Positions 1 through 8,400 of a DNA stretch of 15,387 nucleotides are shown here, piece by piece. The first letter of the stretch is position 1, and every line of letters begins with the position of its first letter. The notes under the pieces are model-generated. The model was not told the origin of the DNA, searched no databases, and worked only from the letters and a program-made list of their open reading frames with translations. The stretch spans positions 1 through 15,387 of the forward strand of contig CAKSHT010000043.1 in NCBI GenBank assembly GCA_934457235.1. The letters are read 5' to 3'. Origin of the DNA: an uncultured Oscillospiraceae bacterium. GTDB taxonomy: Bacteria; Bacillota; Clostridia; Oscillospirales; Ruminococcaceae. The translations under genes were made by a program, and so were the position numbers.

Positions 1-65
1 GTATATCATATGATCCCCCCGTGCAGCCAAATAATTAAAATTTGGTTACAATTTGAAAAAAGCCC

Positions 66-94
66 TTTACAAGAACCGCTATATTTTGTATAAT
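66..94 (+). promoter_or_regulatory. Sigma-A type promoter of the dacA-rlmH-epimerase unit
   Basis: A -35 box TTTACA (66-71) and a perfect -10 box TATAAT (89-94) are separated by exactly 17 nt, the ideal spacing for the housekeeping sigma factor. Transcription would start near 101, leaving a leader of about 145 nt before the dacA start codon. This is the only good promoter match I see upstream of the gene. The inverted repeat at 95-115 starts immediately after the -10 box and may control it. Confidence 0.8.
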
Positions 95-115
95 AATAAA
101 CGCAGGACGTTTATT
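95..115. promoter_or_regulatory. Inverted repeat over the dacA transcription start (candidate operator)
   Basis: Two perfect 8-nt arms, AATAAACG (95-102) and CGTTTATT (108-115), are separated by 5 nt. The repeat begins at the base after the -10 box and spans the expected transcription start, a classic position for a repressor site. As RNA it could instead form a small hairpin at the 5' end of the transcript. No regulator can be named from the sequence. Confidence 0.4.
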
Positions 116-247
116 GCTATACAAATGCCCTGCATATGACAGCCGCTGGCGGCACATACAATCGACAATAGTAAGTTAATGTAAGGAACTGCGGTCAGAT
201 AGAAACCGCCTTTATATATAATAACCCATAACAGGAGATTTGTCTAT
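101..247 (+). other. 5' leader of dacA, no gene seen
   Basis: This stretch lies between the predicted transcription start and the dacA start codon. It contains short inverted repeats: gccg/cggc at 142-145/150-153, and gcggt/accgc at 191-195/205-209. I do not recognise a riboswitch or a T-box. The ribosome binding site AGGAG is at 233-237, 10 nt before the ATG at 248. Confidence 0.4.
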
Positions 248-1702
248 ATGCGAAAAGTAAAAATTTTTTCGATATTTACCTCAATAATTTTACTATGCGG
301 CACTTTTTCCATCGGAATAACGGCGCACGCTGCATTCACTCCCAAGGTTGACCTGCACAGCAACGGTGTTTATATGGTGGAACTGGAAACCAATACCGTA
401 GTTGTTGCGAAGAACGAGAACGAGCGTCAGATACCGGCGTCTACAACGAAAATCATGACGGCGCTGGTGGCTCTTGAGAATATAAGGGACTTCAATGCGA
501 TCGTCGAAATAAGCACGCGTGCCACTGATGAGTTCTGGGGCAGCGATCCCAATTACCATGGTGCCTCCACCTCCGCGCTTGAAGCAGGACAGACCAACGT
601 GACTTACTCCGACTGTCTGTACGCGCTCATGGTATCTTCCGGCTGTGAGGCGGGAAATATCCTGGCGCTGAACATTGCCGGAAGTATTGAAGAGTTCGTA
701 GGTATGATGAACGCCAAGGCTCAGGAGATAGGCTGCACGAACACGCATTTTGCCAACACACACGGACTGTACAACCAGGATAACTACACCACTGCAAAGG
801 ACCTGTATCTGATAACCAGATACGCGATAGACAACTATCCCGGTTTCATGAAGATTTGCGACACCGTGTATTACGACATGCCGGCGAACTCCGCCAATCC
901 CAGCGGTTACACACTCTCGACGACCAACAAGCTGATGATGGACGGGCAGTATTACTATGAGGGCGTACACGGCGTAAAGACCGGAAGTATCGACGAGTAT
1001 TATGAGTACAAGAACGGAGAGTGGGACACCGCAAATCCCAAGCCCGGCGTAATGTCGCTTGTATCCACCGCGACCGCAAAGGGCAGCGACGGCAGGGGGT
1101 ATCATTACATCGTTGTGACCCTCGGCGCTCCGTATTTTAATGCAGACAATGAATATTCGGCGTATTCTTTCAAGGATCACATCGCGCTGTATAACTGGGC
1201 ATACTCCGAGCTTGTGTATACAAATGTCGTTGCTTCCAACGAGCAGATAGCCCAGGCGGACGTATACCAGGGCAAGAACACCGACAAGGTAGGCGTATGT
1301 GCCGCAAGCGATTTCTCTACGCTGCTTGAAAAGAGCCTGAACAAAACCACTGTGTCCCGCCAGATAAACTGGTTTGAGGACAGACTGCCGATACAGGCTC
1401 CGCAGAACAAGGGCTACCAGGTCGGCGAGTTACAGCTCATGCTTGACGGCGAGGTCATTTCTACGATACCGCTTGAAACCGAAAAGGATATCGACATCGA
1501 CACCACTGCGTTCTATATGGAAAAAATCGGACAGGTGATGTCAAATCCGCTGTTTACCTGGATCTGCGTGCTTGTTGTCCTGGAGATCATCATGATGATA
1601 GTATCTCATTACGTCAAGGCGTCCTACCGCAGAAAAATCGCGGACATGAACCGCCGCAGACGTATCAGCATGAACGCTCCGAAGAAGTCAAAGCGGAGGT
1701 AA
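248..1702 (+). CDS. dacA: D-alanyl-D-alanine carboxypeptidase (DacA/PBP5 family, peptidase S11)
   Basis: This penicillin-binding enzyme trims the terminal D-Ala from peptidoglycan stem peptides outside the cell membrane. The 484-residue product starts with a signal peptide (basic MRKVK, hydrophobic core, TAHA-A near residue 28). The serine nucleophile motif STTK is at residues 65-68 and the KTG motif at 244-246. The middle motif reads S131-G-C133, with Cys where SxN is the classic form. A PBP5-type C-terminal beta domain follows (about 330-420). The protein then has a membrane helix (about 434-456) and a very basic tail (457-484), rather than ending in the usual amphipathic helix. Its 3' end carries the ribosome site GGAGGT (1695-1700) for rlmH, so the two genes are coupled. 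The family is certain; the choice of dacA over dacB or dacF is by convention. Confidence 0.92.
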   Translation: MRKVKIFSIFTSIILLCGTFSIGITAHAAFTPKVDLHSNGVYMVELETNTVVVAKNENERQIPASTTKIMTALVALENIRDFNAIVEISTRATDEFWGSDPNYHGASTSALEAGQTNVTYSDCLYALMVSSGCEAGNILALNIAGSIEEFVGMMNAKAQEIGCTNTHFANTHGLYNQDNYTTAKDLYLITRYAIDNYPGFMKICDTVYYDMPANSANPSGYTLSTTNKLMMDGQYYYEGVHGVKTGSIDEYYEYKNGEWDTANPKPGVMSLVSTATAKGSDGRGYHYIVVTLGAPYFNADNEYSAYSFKDHIALYNWAYSELVYTNVVASNEQIAQADVYQGKNTDKVGVCAASDFSTLLEKSLNKTTVSRQINWFEDRLPIQAPQNKGYQVGELQLMLDGEVISTIPLETEKDIDIDTTAFYMEKIGQVMSNPLFTWICVLVVLEIIMMIVSHYVKASYRRKIADMNRRRRISMNAPKKSKRR

Positions 1703-1704
1703 GC

Positions 1705-2184
1705 ATGAACATCAATTTTATCGCGATGGGAAAGCTGAAAGAGAGCTGGTACCGCGAGGCGTGCGCTGAGTATCTCAAAAGACTGGGGGCGTATGTTGCT
1801 CCAAAAGTCATAGAGCCGTCCCCGGTTGATCTTCCGCAGAAGCCGTCCCCGGCGCAGATAGAAAACGCGCTCCATCAGGAAGCGGCGAAGATACGCGAGC
1901 AGATAAAGCCAGGAAGCTATACGGTCGCGATGTGCATCGAGGGAAAGACGATATCCAGCGAACAGCTTGCCCAGAAGCTTGAAACTGCGGCGGGGCAGGG
2001 GTTCAGCACGGTGAATTTCCTGGTCGGAAGCTCGTTCGGTCTTGATGAGGACTTGAAGAAGCAGGCAGACCTTCGGCTTTCCATGTCGCCGATGACGTTC
2101 CCGCATTCCCTGGCGAGGGTAATGCTGATGGAGCAGGTCTACCGTGCGTATTCCATAATCAATAACGGCAAATACCATAAATAA
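1705..2184 (+). CDS. rlmH: 23S rRNA (pseudouridine-1915-N3)-methyltransferase RlmH
   Basis: RlmH is a small SPOUT-fold enzyme that uses S-adenosylmethionine to methylate pseudouridine 1915 in helix 69 of 23S rRNA, acting on the assembled 70S ribosome. The 159-residue length is exactly typical. The SAM-binding loop LVGSSFG lies at residues 106-112 (GG is usual where SS is seen here), FPH at 132-134, and the hallmark ending YRAYSIINNGKYHK closes the protein. The start codon is 2 nt after the dacA stop, and its ribosome site lies inside the end of dacA. It is a housekeeping gene riding in a cell-wall gene unit, with no functional link implied. Confidence 0.95.
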   Translation: MNINFIAMGKLKESWYREACAEYLKRLGAYVAPKVIEPSPVDLPQKPSPAQIENALHQEAAKIREQIKPGSYTVAMCIEGKTISSEQLAQKLETAAGQGFSTVNFLVGSSFGLDEDLKKQADLRLSMSPMTFPHSLARVMLMEQVYRAYSIINNGKYHK

Positions 2185-2196
2185 AGGAGCATAACG

Positions 2197-3072
2197 ATGG
2201 AAATAACACTGAAAAGCGGGGAAGTTTCCGCAAAGATAATTTCAAAGGGCGCCGAGCTGAAGTCGCTGAAAGTCGGGAGCCGCGAGCTTATGTGGAGCGC
2301 TGACCCGGCATTCTGGGGCAAGACCTCGCCGCTGCTTTTCCCGATGATAGGCACGCTGAATGACGGTAAGACCGTGATCAACGGCAGCGAATACAAGATA
2401 ACCAAGCACGGCTTTGCGCGTGACCTGGAGTTTACTCCGGAGGATTTTAACGGCGGAAGCGCGATGTTCTCGCTCACACAGAGCGACTACACAAAGGCGA
2501 TGTTCCCGTTTGATTTCAAGTTTACCGTCCGTTACACGCTCAAGGCAGACGGACTTACAGTGACTTACCGCGTTCACAATAACAGCGACAATGACATGCC
2601 GTTCTGTATCGGAGCTCACCCTGCGTTCGCGACCCCCGGTGACATGAAGGACTACCGCCTGGAGTTCCCGAAGCTGGAGAGCGCGGCAGTTCCGAATTAC
2701 AATCTTACCACCGGACTTCACGAGGAGAACAACCGCCGCCAGCTTATTGACGGAGACACGGTGCTCCCGCTGAGCCACGAGATGTTCTATGAGGACGTTT
2801 GCTATTTTGACAAGATACGCTCCCGCCAGGTTCAGCTGCTGAACAAGGAGAACGTCGGAGTTCGGGTGGATTTCCCGGATTTCACGAGCCTTGGCGTATG
2901 GCAGGCAAAAGACGCGCCGTTTCTTTGCATAGAGCCGTGGTGCGGCTCCGCGGATTTCGACGACTGCACCGGTGTTTTCGCTGAGAAGCGAGGTATTGAG
3001 ATACTCCCGCCGGACGGTGAAAAGGCGTTCACCTACACCATAACCGCAGTGGAGCACAAGGCAAAGGTATAA
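2197..3072 (+). CDS. Aldose 1-epimerase family protein (LacX-like mutarotase fold)
   Basis: The 291-residue protein has the galactose-mutarotase beta-sandwich signature of the LacX/YeaD-like branch of aldose 1-epimerases. These enzymes interconvert anomers of sugars or sugar phosphates in the cytoplasm; the substrate of this branch is poorly defined. Visible motifs are FPMIG (48-52), HGFAR (71-75), GAHPAF with the probable catalytic H141 (139-144), and IEPWCG with the probable general base E246 (245-250). There is no signal peptide. The ribosome site AAGGAG (2184-2189) overlaps the rlmH stop codon, so this is the third gene of the dacA unit, and hairpins follow directly. Confidence 0.88.
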   Translation: MEITLKSGEVSAKIISKGAELKSLKVGSRELMWSADPAFWGKTSPLLFPMIGTLNDGKTVINGSEYKITKHGFARDLEFTPEDFNGGSAMFSLTQSDYTKAMFPFDFKFTVRYTLKADGLTVTYRVHNNSDNDMPFCIGAHPAFATPGDMKDYRLEFPKLESAAVPNYNLTTGLHEENNRRQLIDGDTVLPLSHEMFYEDVCYFDKIRSRQVQLLNKENVGVRVDFPDFTSLGVWQAKDAPFLCIEPWCGSADFDDCTGVFAEKRGIEILPPDGEKAFTYTITAVEHKAKV

Positions 3073-3077
3073 AAATC

Positions 3078-3110
3078 AACCTCTGGGAACCTTGATTTCC
3101 CGGAGGTTTT
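3078..3110 (+). terminator. Hairpin terminator after the epimerase gene
   Basis: Arms of 11 nt (3078-3088 and 3098-3108) pair completely with one G-U wobble around a 9-nt loop, and the transcript then runs through TTTT. The hairpin lies 5 nt after the stop codon at 3072, so it most likely ends the dacA-rlmH-epimerase transcript. Confidence 0.7.
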
Positions 3111-3120
3111 AAACAGACAG

Positions 3121-3154
3121 AAACCGGGAGGTCAGAGCCTCCCGGTTTGTTTTT
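3121..3154. terminator. Strong hairpin between convergent genes, probably a bidirectional terminator
   Basis: A perfect 11-bp stem (3121-3131 with 3138-3148) encloses a 6-nt loop. On the plus strand it is followed by a T-rich tract ending in five T's (3150-3154). On the minus strand it lies 9 nt after the cheV stop and is followed by a weaker pyrimidine-rich run starting TTTCTGTCTG. It can back up the first hairpin and also terminate cheV. Confidence 0.8.
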
Positions 3155-3157
3155 ATG

Positions 3158-4051
3158 TCAGATATGCTCGTTTATGTACTGGATAAGCTGACCGATCTGC
3201 GGCTTGGAGAACTGTCCGTCCGCGCCGACGCTCTCACCTTTTTTGCGCATCTGCTCGTTGATGAGCGATGAGAACAGATAAACAGGTATAGCCTTTAAAA
3301 TCGGGTCGTCCTTTATCTGCTTCGTCAGGTGGTGTCCGTCCATCTTCGGCATCTCAATATCGCTGATAACGCAGGATATCTCGTTGAGGATATTTCCGCC
3401 AAGCTCCTTGTGACCGTTCACATAGTCCCACGCGTCCTTGCCGTTGTCGAAATGTACGACATTCTTGTAGCCGGCGTCATGCAGTGTGTTTACGATAAGC
3501 GTGTTGAGGAACGGAGAATCCTCCGCGATTACAATGTGCTTAGAGGATTTGTCACCGGCAGTCGCAGTAACGCCTGAAGTATCGAACGCCGCATTGGGAT
3601 CCATATCCGAAACGATCTTTTCGAAGTCAAGTATAAGTACTATGCGGTCCTTGAACTTCGCGATACCAGTCGCGATATTATGCTGGCTGTCAGCGGACAT
3701 TGCCGGGGGCTTTTCAATATCCTCCCAGGAAATACGCTGTATTCCCTTTACAGAGGAAACATGGAAGCCAACGTCCTTGGAGTTGAAGTGGCAGATGATC
3801 AGCAGATCATGCTCAGGATCGGGGCTTTCCTTGTGAAGTATCGTGTGCAGATTGATAACGGAAATGACCTTATCTCTGGGGGTAAAAACACCCTCAAATG
3901 CAGGGTGTGAGTCAGGAACCGGAACCATCGGCTGATAGTTCATTATTTCAGTTACCTTTGCGATATTGATTCCGAAGCTCTGGGTGCCGACCATGAATTC
4001 AAGCACTTCCAGCTCATTGGTACCGCTTTCTAAGAGTATATTGCTTTCCAT
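3158..4051 (-). CDS. cheV: Chemotaxis protein CheV (CheW adaptor fused to response-regulator receiver)
   Basis: CheV couples chemoreceptors to the CheA kinase and tunes adaptation through phosphorylation of its receiver domain, working in the cytoplasm at receptor arrays. The 297-residue protein has a CheW-like domain (about 14-150) and a receiver domain (about 171-297). The receiver has the acidic pocket E177-D178, phospho-acceptor D231 in SDIEMPKMDG, S261 at the switch Ser/Thr position, and K283 in FSKP, so it looks phosphorylation-competent. The ribosome site AAAGGAG (4060-4066) is well placed. The gene stands alone with its own promoter and no receptor, cheA or flagellar gene nearby. It implies a chemotactic, probably motile, organism. 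Confidence 0.94.
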   Translation of the reverse strand: MESNILLESGTNELEVLEFMVGTQSFGINIAKVTEIMNYQPMVPVPDSHPAFEGVFTPRDKVISVINLHTILHKESPDPEHDLLIICHFNSKDVGFHVSSVKGIQRISWEDIEKPPAMSADSQHNIATGIAKFKDRIVLILDFEKIVSDMDPNAAFDTSGVTATAGDKSSKHIVIAEDSPFLNTLIVNTLHDAGYKNVVHFDNGKDAWDYVNGHKELGGNILNEISCVISDIEMPKMDGHHLTKQIKDDPILKAIPVYLFSSLINEQMRKKGESVGADGQFSKPQIGQLIQYINEHI

Positions 4052-4092
4052 ATCGTACTCTCCTTTTCGTTGATCTTGGAGTAACTATATAT

Positions 4093-4121
4093 ATTATACA
4101 ACGATTTCAGAAAAAAATCAA
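4093..4121 (-). promoter_or_regulatory. Sigma-A type promoter of cheV
   Basis: Reading the minus strand, a -35 box TTGATT (4116-4121) and a perfect -10 box TATAAT (4093-4098) are 17 nt apart. The predicted start lies about 35 nt upstream of the cheV ATG. This is a housekeeping-type promoter. I see no sigma-D flagellar-type -35/-10 pair (TAAA and GCCGATAT) in the same gap. It sits directly downstream of the beta-propeller gene, so cheV can be transcribed independently of the operon upstream. Confidence 0.8.
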
Positions 4122-4154
4122 TACATTTTGTGAAAAAATGGCTGATTTTCACGC

Positions 4155-5414
4155 TCAATATTTCGGGCGCAGATTTTCGCGGCGCTTTGCGACCTTTTTT
4201 ATCCAGATGAACACGAGAACAAGCAGTGCAAGGAGGACTATAAGCCGCAGGATAAGTCCGAGCAGGTCGAACGGCGCAATTGTCAGTGAATACGTCCTGC
4301 CGATGGCGTCCAGAAAAAACAGCGACCCGTTGTCAGAGGCGCAGAACGCGCCCTTGCTGAAATCGTCCATCTGCGCGAGTATGGAGTAGGTAGGCTCGGA
4401 GCTGTCGTCCATGTCAAGTATGCTGTAGACTGCCCAGCGCTCTTCGCGCGGCGCAACGGTGTAGATATACGGTCCGCTTCCGTAATGAACCTGCGGCGTG
4501 CAGCCGCCCTTGATATCTGAAATGATGTAAGTAACTTCCATGTTTAGATTGTCGAGGATATAGAATCCATCGGCGGTGGCGGTGTAAAGACGTCCGTTCC
4601 AGGCAACCGGGGAGGATGGGCAAGAGCCGACCTGGCAGAACGTCAATGTGTCCTCTTCAAGCGTACCGTCGGCGTTAAGACGGAGCTTTGCGGCGTTGCC
4701 GTCCCCGGTGCTGAAAAATACGGCGTACTGCGAAGCGAACGGGGCGCCGTTAATTATTTTCCCGACTGGTATCTCATGGGATACGTCGGACTTGTAGTCG
4801 TGAGTGAAAATGCTGTCGCCCGCCGCGAATATTATGTTATCTCCCTGGATCGCAGCGGCGGAGGGTTGTTCCTTTAACTCCATGCTCCACACTGTCGCAG
4901 GTTCATCGGCGGATAGTTCAAAGCACAGGAATTCGTAACCGCTGTCAAGCTCGATTGCCGTGTATCCGTATTTTTCGGTCATTGCGCAGTCTGCGGCGAT
5001 TTTTCCGCCAAACGTGAGCGAGGATTTAAGACTCATATCCCCCATGTCGATAATACACACGCCGTTTTCTGTCGGCTGGAGGAGCGTTGTTCCGAGAACC
5101 GCGCCGGAGTACTCAGTGGAGCAGTTTTCGGGGAGTTCCATTGAATCTGCGATGGAGCCGTCGGATTCATTCAGCGCAATGACGGAATTTTCTGCGGGGA
5201 GCAGCAGTTTATCCTTGTAGCTGAGCGGAATCCCGCAGCCTTCGCGCCTGACGTCGCCGCCCCACTGTATCTGAGTGTATTTGTTGCTGTGCGGAGCAGC
5301 AGCGGGTGTAATGTACTTTTCTTCTCCGCTGAAACCTGCGTCCTGGGCGTATCCGGTAATTCCTGTCATAGTGACTGCCGCAGCCATTGCTGCAATAAAG
5401 ATCTGCTTTTTCGT
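4155..5414 (-). CDS. Exported, membrane-anchored beta-propeller (PQQ-like repeat) protein of unknown function
   Basis: No specific function is recognised. From the ACG start chosen here the product has 419 residues. It begins with a textbook signal peptide (KKQ, hydrophobic core, likely cleavage after GYA at residue 23). A long beta-rich region with repeated blade-like segments such as SVIALNESDG and GFYILDNLNM resembles PQQ/BamB-type propellers. A C-terminal membrane helix (about 384-405) and a basic tail (KKVAKRRENLRPKY) follow, so the propeller should face outside while tethered. The first ATG (5385-5387) has no ribosome site and would lose the KK of the signal peptide. GAGGTGAT (5418-5425) instead points to ACG at 5412-5414, 7 nt after GAGG. 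ATT at 5415-5417 is a less likely start. It is the last gene of the addBA operon. Confidence 0.75.
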   Translation of the reverse strand, partial: TKKQIFIAAMAAAVTMTGITGYAQDAGFSGEEKYITPAAAPHSNKYTQIQWGGDVRREGCGIPLSYKDKLLLPAENSVIALNESDGSIADSMELPENCSTEYSGAVLGTTLLQPTENGVCIIDMGDMSLKSSLTFGGKIAADCAMTEKYGYTAIELDSGYEFLCFELSADEPATVWSMELKEQPSAAAIQGDNIIFAAGDSIFTHDYKSDVSHEIPVGKIINGAPFASQYAVFFSTGDGNAAKLRLNADGTLEEDTLTFCQVGSCPSSPVAWNGRLYTATADGFYILDNLNMEVTYIISDIKGGCTPQVHYGSGPYIYTVAPREERWAVYSILDMDDSSEPTYSILAQMDDFSKGAFCASDNGSLFFLDAIGRTYSLTIAPFDLLGLILRLIVLLALLVLVFIWIKKVAKRRENLRPKY

Positions 5415-5417
5415 AAT

Positions 5418-5425
5418 ATCACCTC
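5418..5425 (-). promoter_or_regulatory. Ribosome binding site of the beta-propeller gene, deciding an ACG start
   Basis: GAGGTGAT on the minus strand matches the 16S rRNA 3' end complement over eight bases and overlaps the addA TGA stop (5424-5426), suggesting coupled translation. Counting 7 nt from GAGG reaches ACG at 5412-5414. The first in-frame ATG is 34 nt from GAGG, too far for this site to serve. Confidence 0.65.
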
Positions 5426-8400
5426 ATAAATATATTGCCTTGCTTTTTCCGAATGAGTACAGCGCAAGCTGCACGGTGCCGTTCCTGCATTCCGGCATGA
5501 GCATCGGAAGTATCTTTTTATAAAGCTCCAGCTGCCTTGAGTAGGCAGGAAGTTCCTTTTCAAGACCGCCGGCGCTGTCGCTCTTGTAATCGACAACGAC
5601 AGCCCTGCCGTCCTTTATGAACAGCATATCCACACGCCCCTGTAAAATCGTTGTTCCTGAGCTTTCGGGGATTATTTCGCCGGCGGGAAGCTCGGCAAAT
5701 ATTTCGTACTCGCGCTCTACCCGCTGGGCTGTGAGCATATCCTGCCCCAGTCCGCTGCGGAAAAATCCCGCGATACGCTGTACCATATCCTGTTTTCTGC
5801 CGTTTTCCAGGCAGAATATCTCGTCCGGACGGAGCCGCTGGGTTTCTATCAGTATATCCACCGCGTTTTCGACGGCGGCTTCCATGTCCTCCGCAGAGTG
5901 AGCCGGGTCAAGAGTTTCCAGCGGGAACAGCTCCATGATGTGATGATAGGTGTTTCCTATCAGAATGCCGTTTATACGCACTCCTGCCTTTTCCGGCGTG
6001 AGGAATGCGGGTTTTGCCAGGGTGATTTCATCGTTGTCCTCCGGAGCCTCGCCCATATGCGCGACTTCGGTAACGCTGAAACGGCTGTTGAGCGCGGTTT
6101 CCGACTGATATGGGTACTCCTCGGATAGCATTCTGCAAATTTCCTGCGCGGCTTCCTGGTCGGCTTCCGCGTCCTGCGGGAGCTGCGCTGCTGTAAGCTC
6201 CGGCTCCGGCAGCCGCTCAGTCACGAAGCTGATATTTACGCCTGGCTTTTCAAGGAACATGGTGTCATCGGCTTCCGGTGCGCCGCTGCCGTATCTAAGC
6301 ATGGAACTGAGTATCCATTTGATATGCGAATTTCCGGCGAGCGCGAACTCCGGCGTAAAGCTGTCCGTGACGCACTCCGCCGCTGCTTTTTCGGAGCACT
6401 GCCCGATTAGTATGAGCTTCTCCCTGGCGCGGGTCATGGCAACGTATAGTAATCGCAGCTCCTCGCCGAGCTGTGAACAGCTTACGGAAGCCTGCGCGCC
6501 GTTGAAGCTCATGGAATCCAGCCGCACACGTTGGTTTATCAGCGTGTTTTTTAGCCCGATTCCGGTGCGGCGGTCAATAACGATGCTTGAAGAACGCTCG
6601 TCATGGAGCGCGGTTCCAAGTCCCGCCAGTATGACCACCGGCATTTCCAGACCCTTTGAAGCATGGAACGTCATTATCTTGACGGCGTCTGCGGCTTCCT
6701 GCGGGATAACGGCTTCCTCAAGCTTTCCGGAATTTTCGCGGACGGCGTCGGTATAGCGCAGAAAATCGTTCAGCGTACCGCCGCCGGAGCTTTCGAAATC
6801 CGCCGTGTACTTCAGCAGCAGCCGGATATTCGCAAGTTTGCGGTCGCTGCGCTCGTAGGTCGAGATCACGGAGAAGAAATCCGTATCGTCGTAGATTCTG
6901 CGAATAAGCCGCTCGACTGAGTTGTTCGCCGCAAAAGTCCGGAACGCGCTTATATCCGCAGAAAACGCCGAGCACTTGGGGTCTGCAGTGCGCTTTGTCC
7001 CGGCTTCATCAAGTTTTAGAATAACATTGCGCGCTTCCTCGGAAAGTTCGGGCTGAGAAAGTCCGCTGCCGCCTGCGAATGCGATGCAGCAGAAAAGCGA
7101 CTGCTTTGCGAAGCTGTCGTACAGCGGGTCAAGGTTTATTCCGGAGCTTTCAAGCGACGCTGCGTCATAGCCGAGCACGCCCAGGCGGGCAAGTGAGATC
7201 TCTTCGGCGGTCATGCCGTAGAGCGGTGACATTATGACGGACAGCAGCTCCTCGTCAAGCTGCGGATTGTCGATAACCTTGAGATAGCTGAGTATAAGGT
7301 TTATCTCATCGGCGGAAAGATAGCTGCTTCCACCGCTTGCCGCCACCGGTATCCCCAGTTTTTCAAGCTCGGAGCGGTAGTCCGCGAAGTGCGTGCGGCT
7401 GCGGAGAAGTATCGCGAAATCTCCCCAGGTGCACGGACGCGTGGAAGTACTGTCAAGCCTTACCGGGAATTTATCCGCCGCCATTTTCTGAATGAGCGCG
7501 GCGGTAAAGCGCGCTTCTGCGACCGGGTTAGTGGCTTCAAGCACAAGATCGTCGGACTGCTCGTCGTCCGCGGAGCTTCCGGGATTTTCACGGGCGGGGA
7601 AGTCCAGAAGATACATCTCTGTGGAATAGTCGGCGGTTTCAGCGGGATAATCCGCACCCTTTGCAAGCTGATTGTTGTCGGAATAATCGACCTCGCCGTA
7701 TTTTTCGGTCATAAGACCCTCAAACATGGCGTTTACCGCATTAAGTACGCCCTCGCGGCTGCGGAAGTTACGGTTGAGCGGAAGCTTTTCGAATCCGCTG
7801 CCGGGCATGCAGCAGCGCGCCATTATCTCCGGATTACCTCCGCGGAACGCATAGATCGACTGCTTGATATCACCAACGAAGAACAGATTATTCTGCTTCC
7901 GGGATATCAGCCGGAATATCTCGTATTGGAGGTCGTTCGTGTCCTGGAATTCGTCCAGGATTATGCACTGGAAGCGCTGGGACAGCTCACCGCGCAGTCC
8001 GCAGCTTTCGTCCCGCAGCTTATTGAGCAGCATTCGCTCGCAGTCCGCGAAATCCACGACTCCAGCTTTGCGCTTCAGCTCTGTAAAATTCTGTTGTAAC
8101 CTGCGAACTAGCATAACGAGCGCGGTGACTGCTTTCTGCTGCGGTATAAGCTCATTTTCAACAAGTCCGTCGGTGGTGTAGCCACAGCCGTCCAGGATCT
8201 CAGTGCAGTACTTCTGAATTCTTTTGCGCACGGAATCCACATCGGCTTTAAGCTGCTTGTAATCCGGGTTGTTGCGCGGTATGCCGCTTCTGCTGAAAGC
8301 GCCGTAAGTCAGTACGTCCGGGCACTGCTGATGGAATTTCTCAAAGTCTGCCATGACCGGCGTCCTGTCTTCGGGAAACGCTTCTTCAAACGAGTTGAGC

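Noticed and set aside
27..45. Inverted repeat CCAAAT/ATTTGG at the left edge
   Set aside because: Six-base arms in AT-rich DNA with no T-tract; it could be the tail of an upstream terminator or chance, and the context is outside the window.
293..1180. Long open frame on the minus strand opposite dacA (295 codons)
   Set aside because: It is the antisense shadow of a clear carboxypeptidase gene, with no recognisable motif or ribosome site.
2242..3057. Long open frame on the minus strand opposite the epimerase gene (271 codons)
   Set aside because: Antisense of a confidently identified gene; its sequence shows no domain and it arises from codon bias.
4130..4152. Short AT-rich inverted repeat (GTGAAAA/TTTTCAC) after the beta-propeller stop
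   Set aside because: The stem is only 7 bp and mostly A-T with no G-C-rich core, and it overlaps the cheV promoter area, so I do not call it a terminator.
5412..5426. addA and the beta-propeller gene share a reading frame separated by one TGA, suggesting stop readthrough to a giant fusion
   Set aside because: A good ribosome site overlaps the stop and a signal peptide follows directly; an exported domain fused to a cytoplasmic helicase makes no sense.
7389..8099. Open plus-strand frame inside addA (236 codons)
   Set aside because: It lies fully opposite conserved helicase motifs of addA and has no protein-like features.
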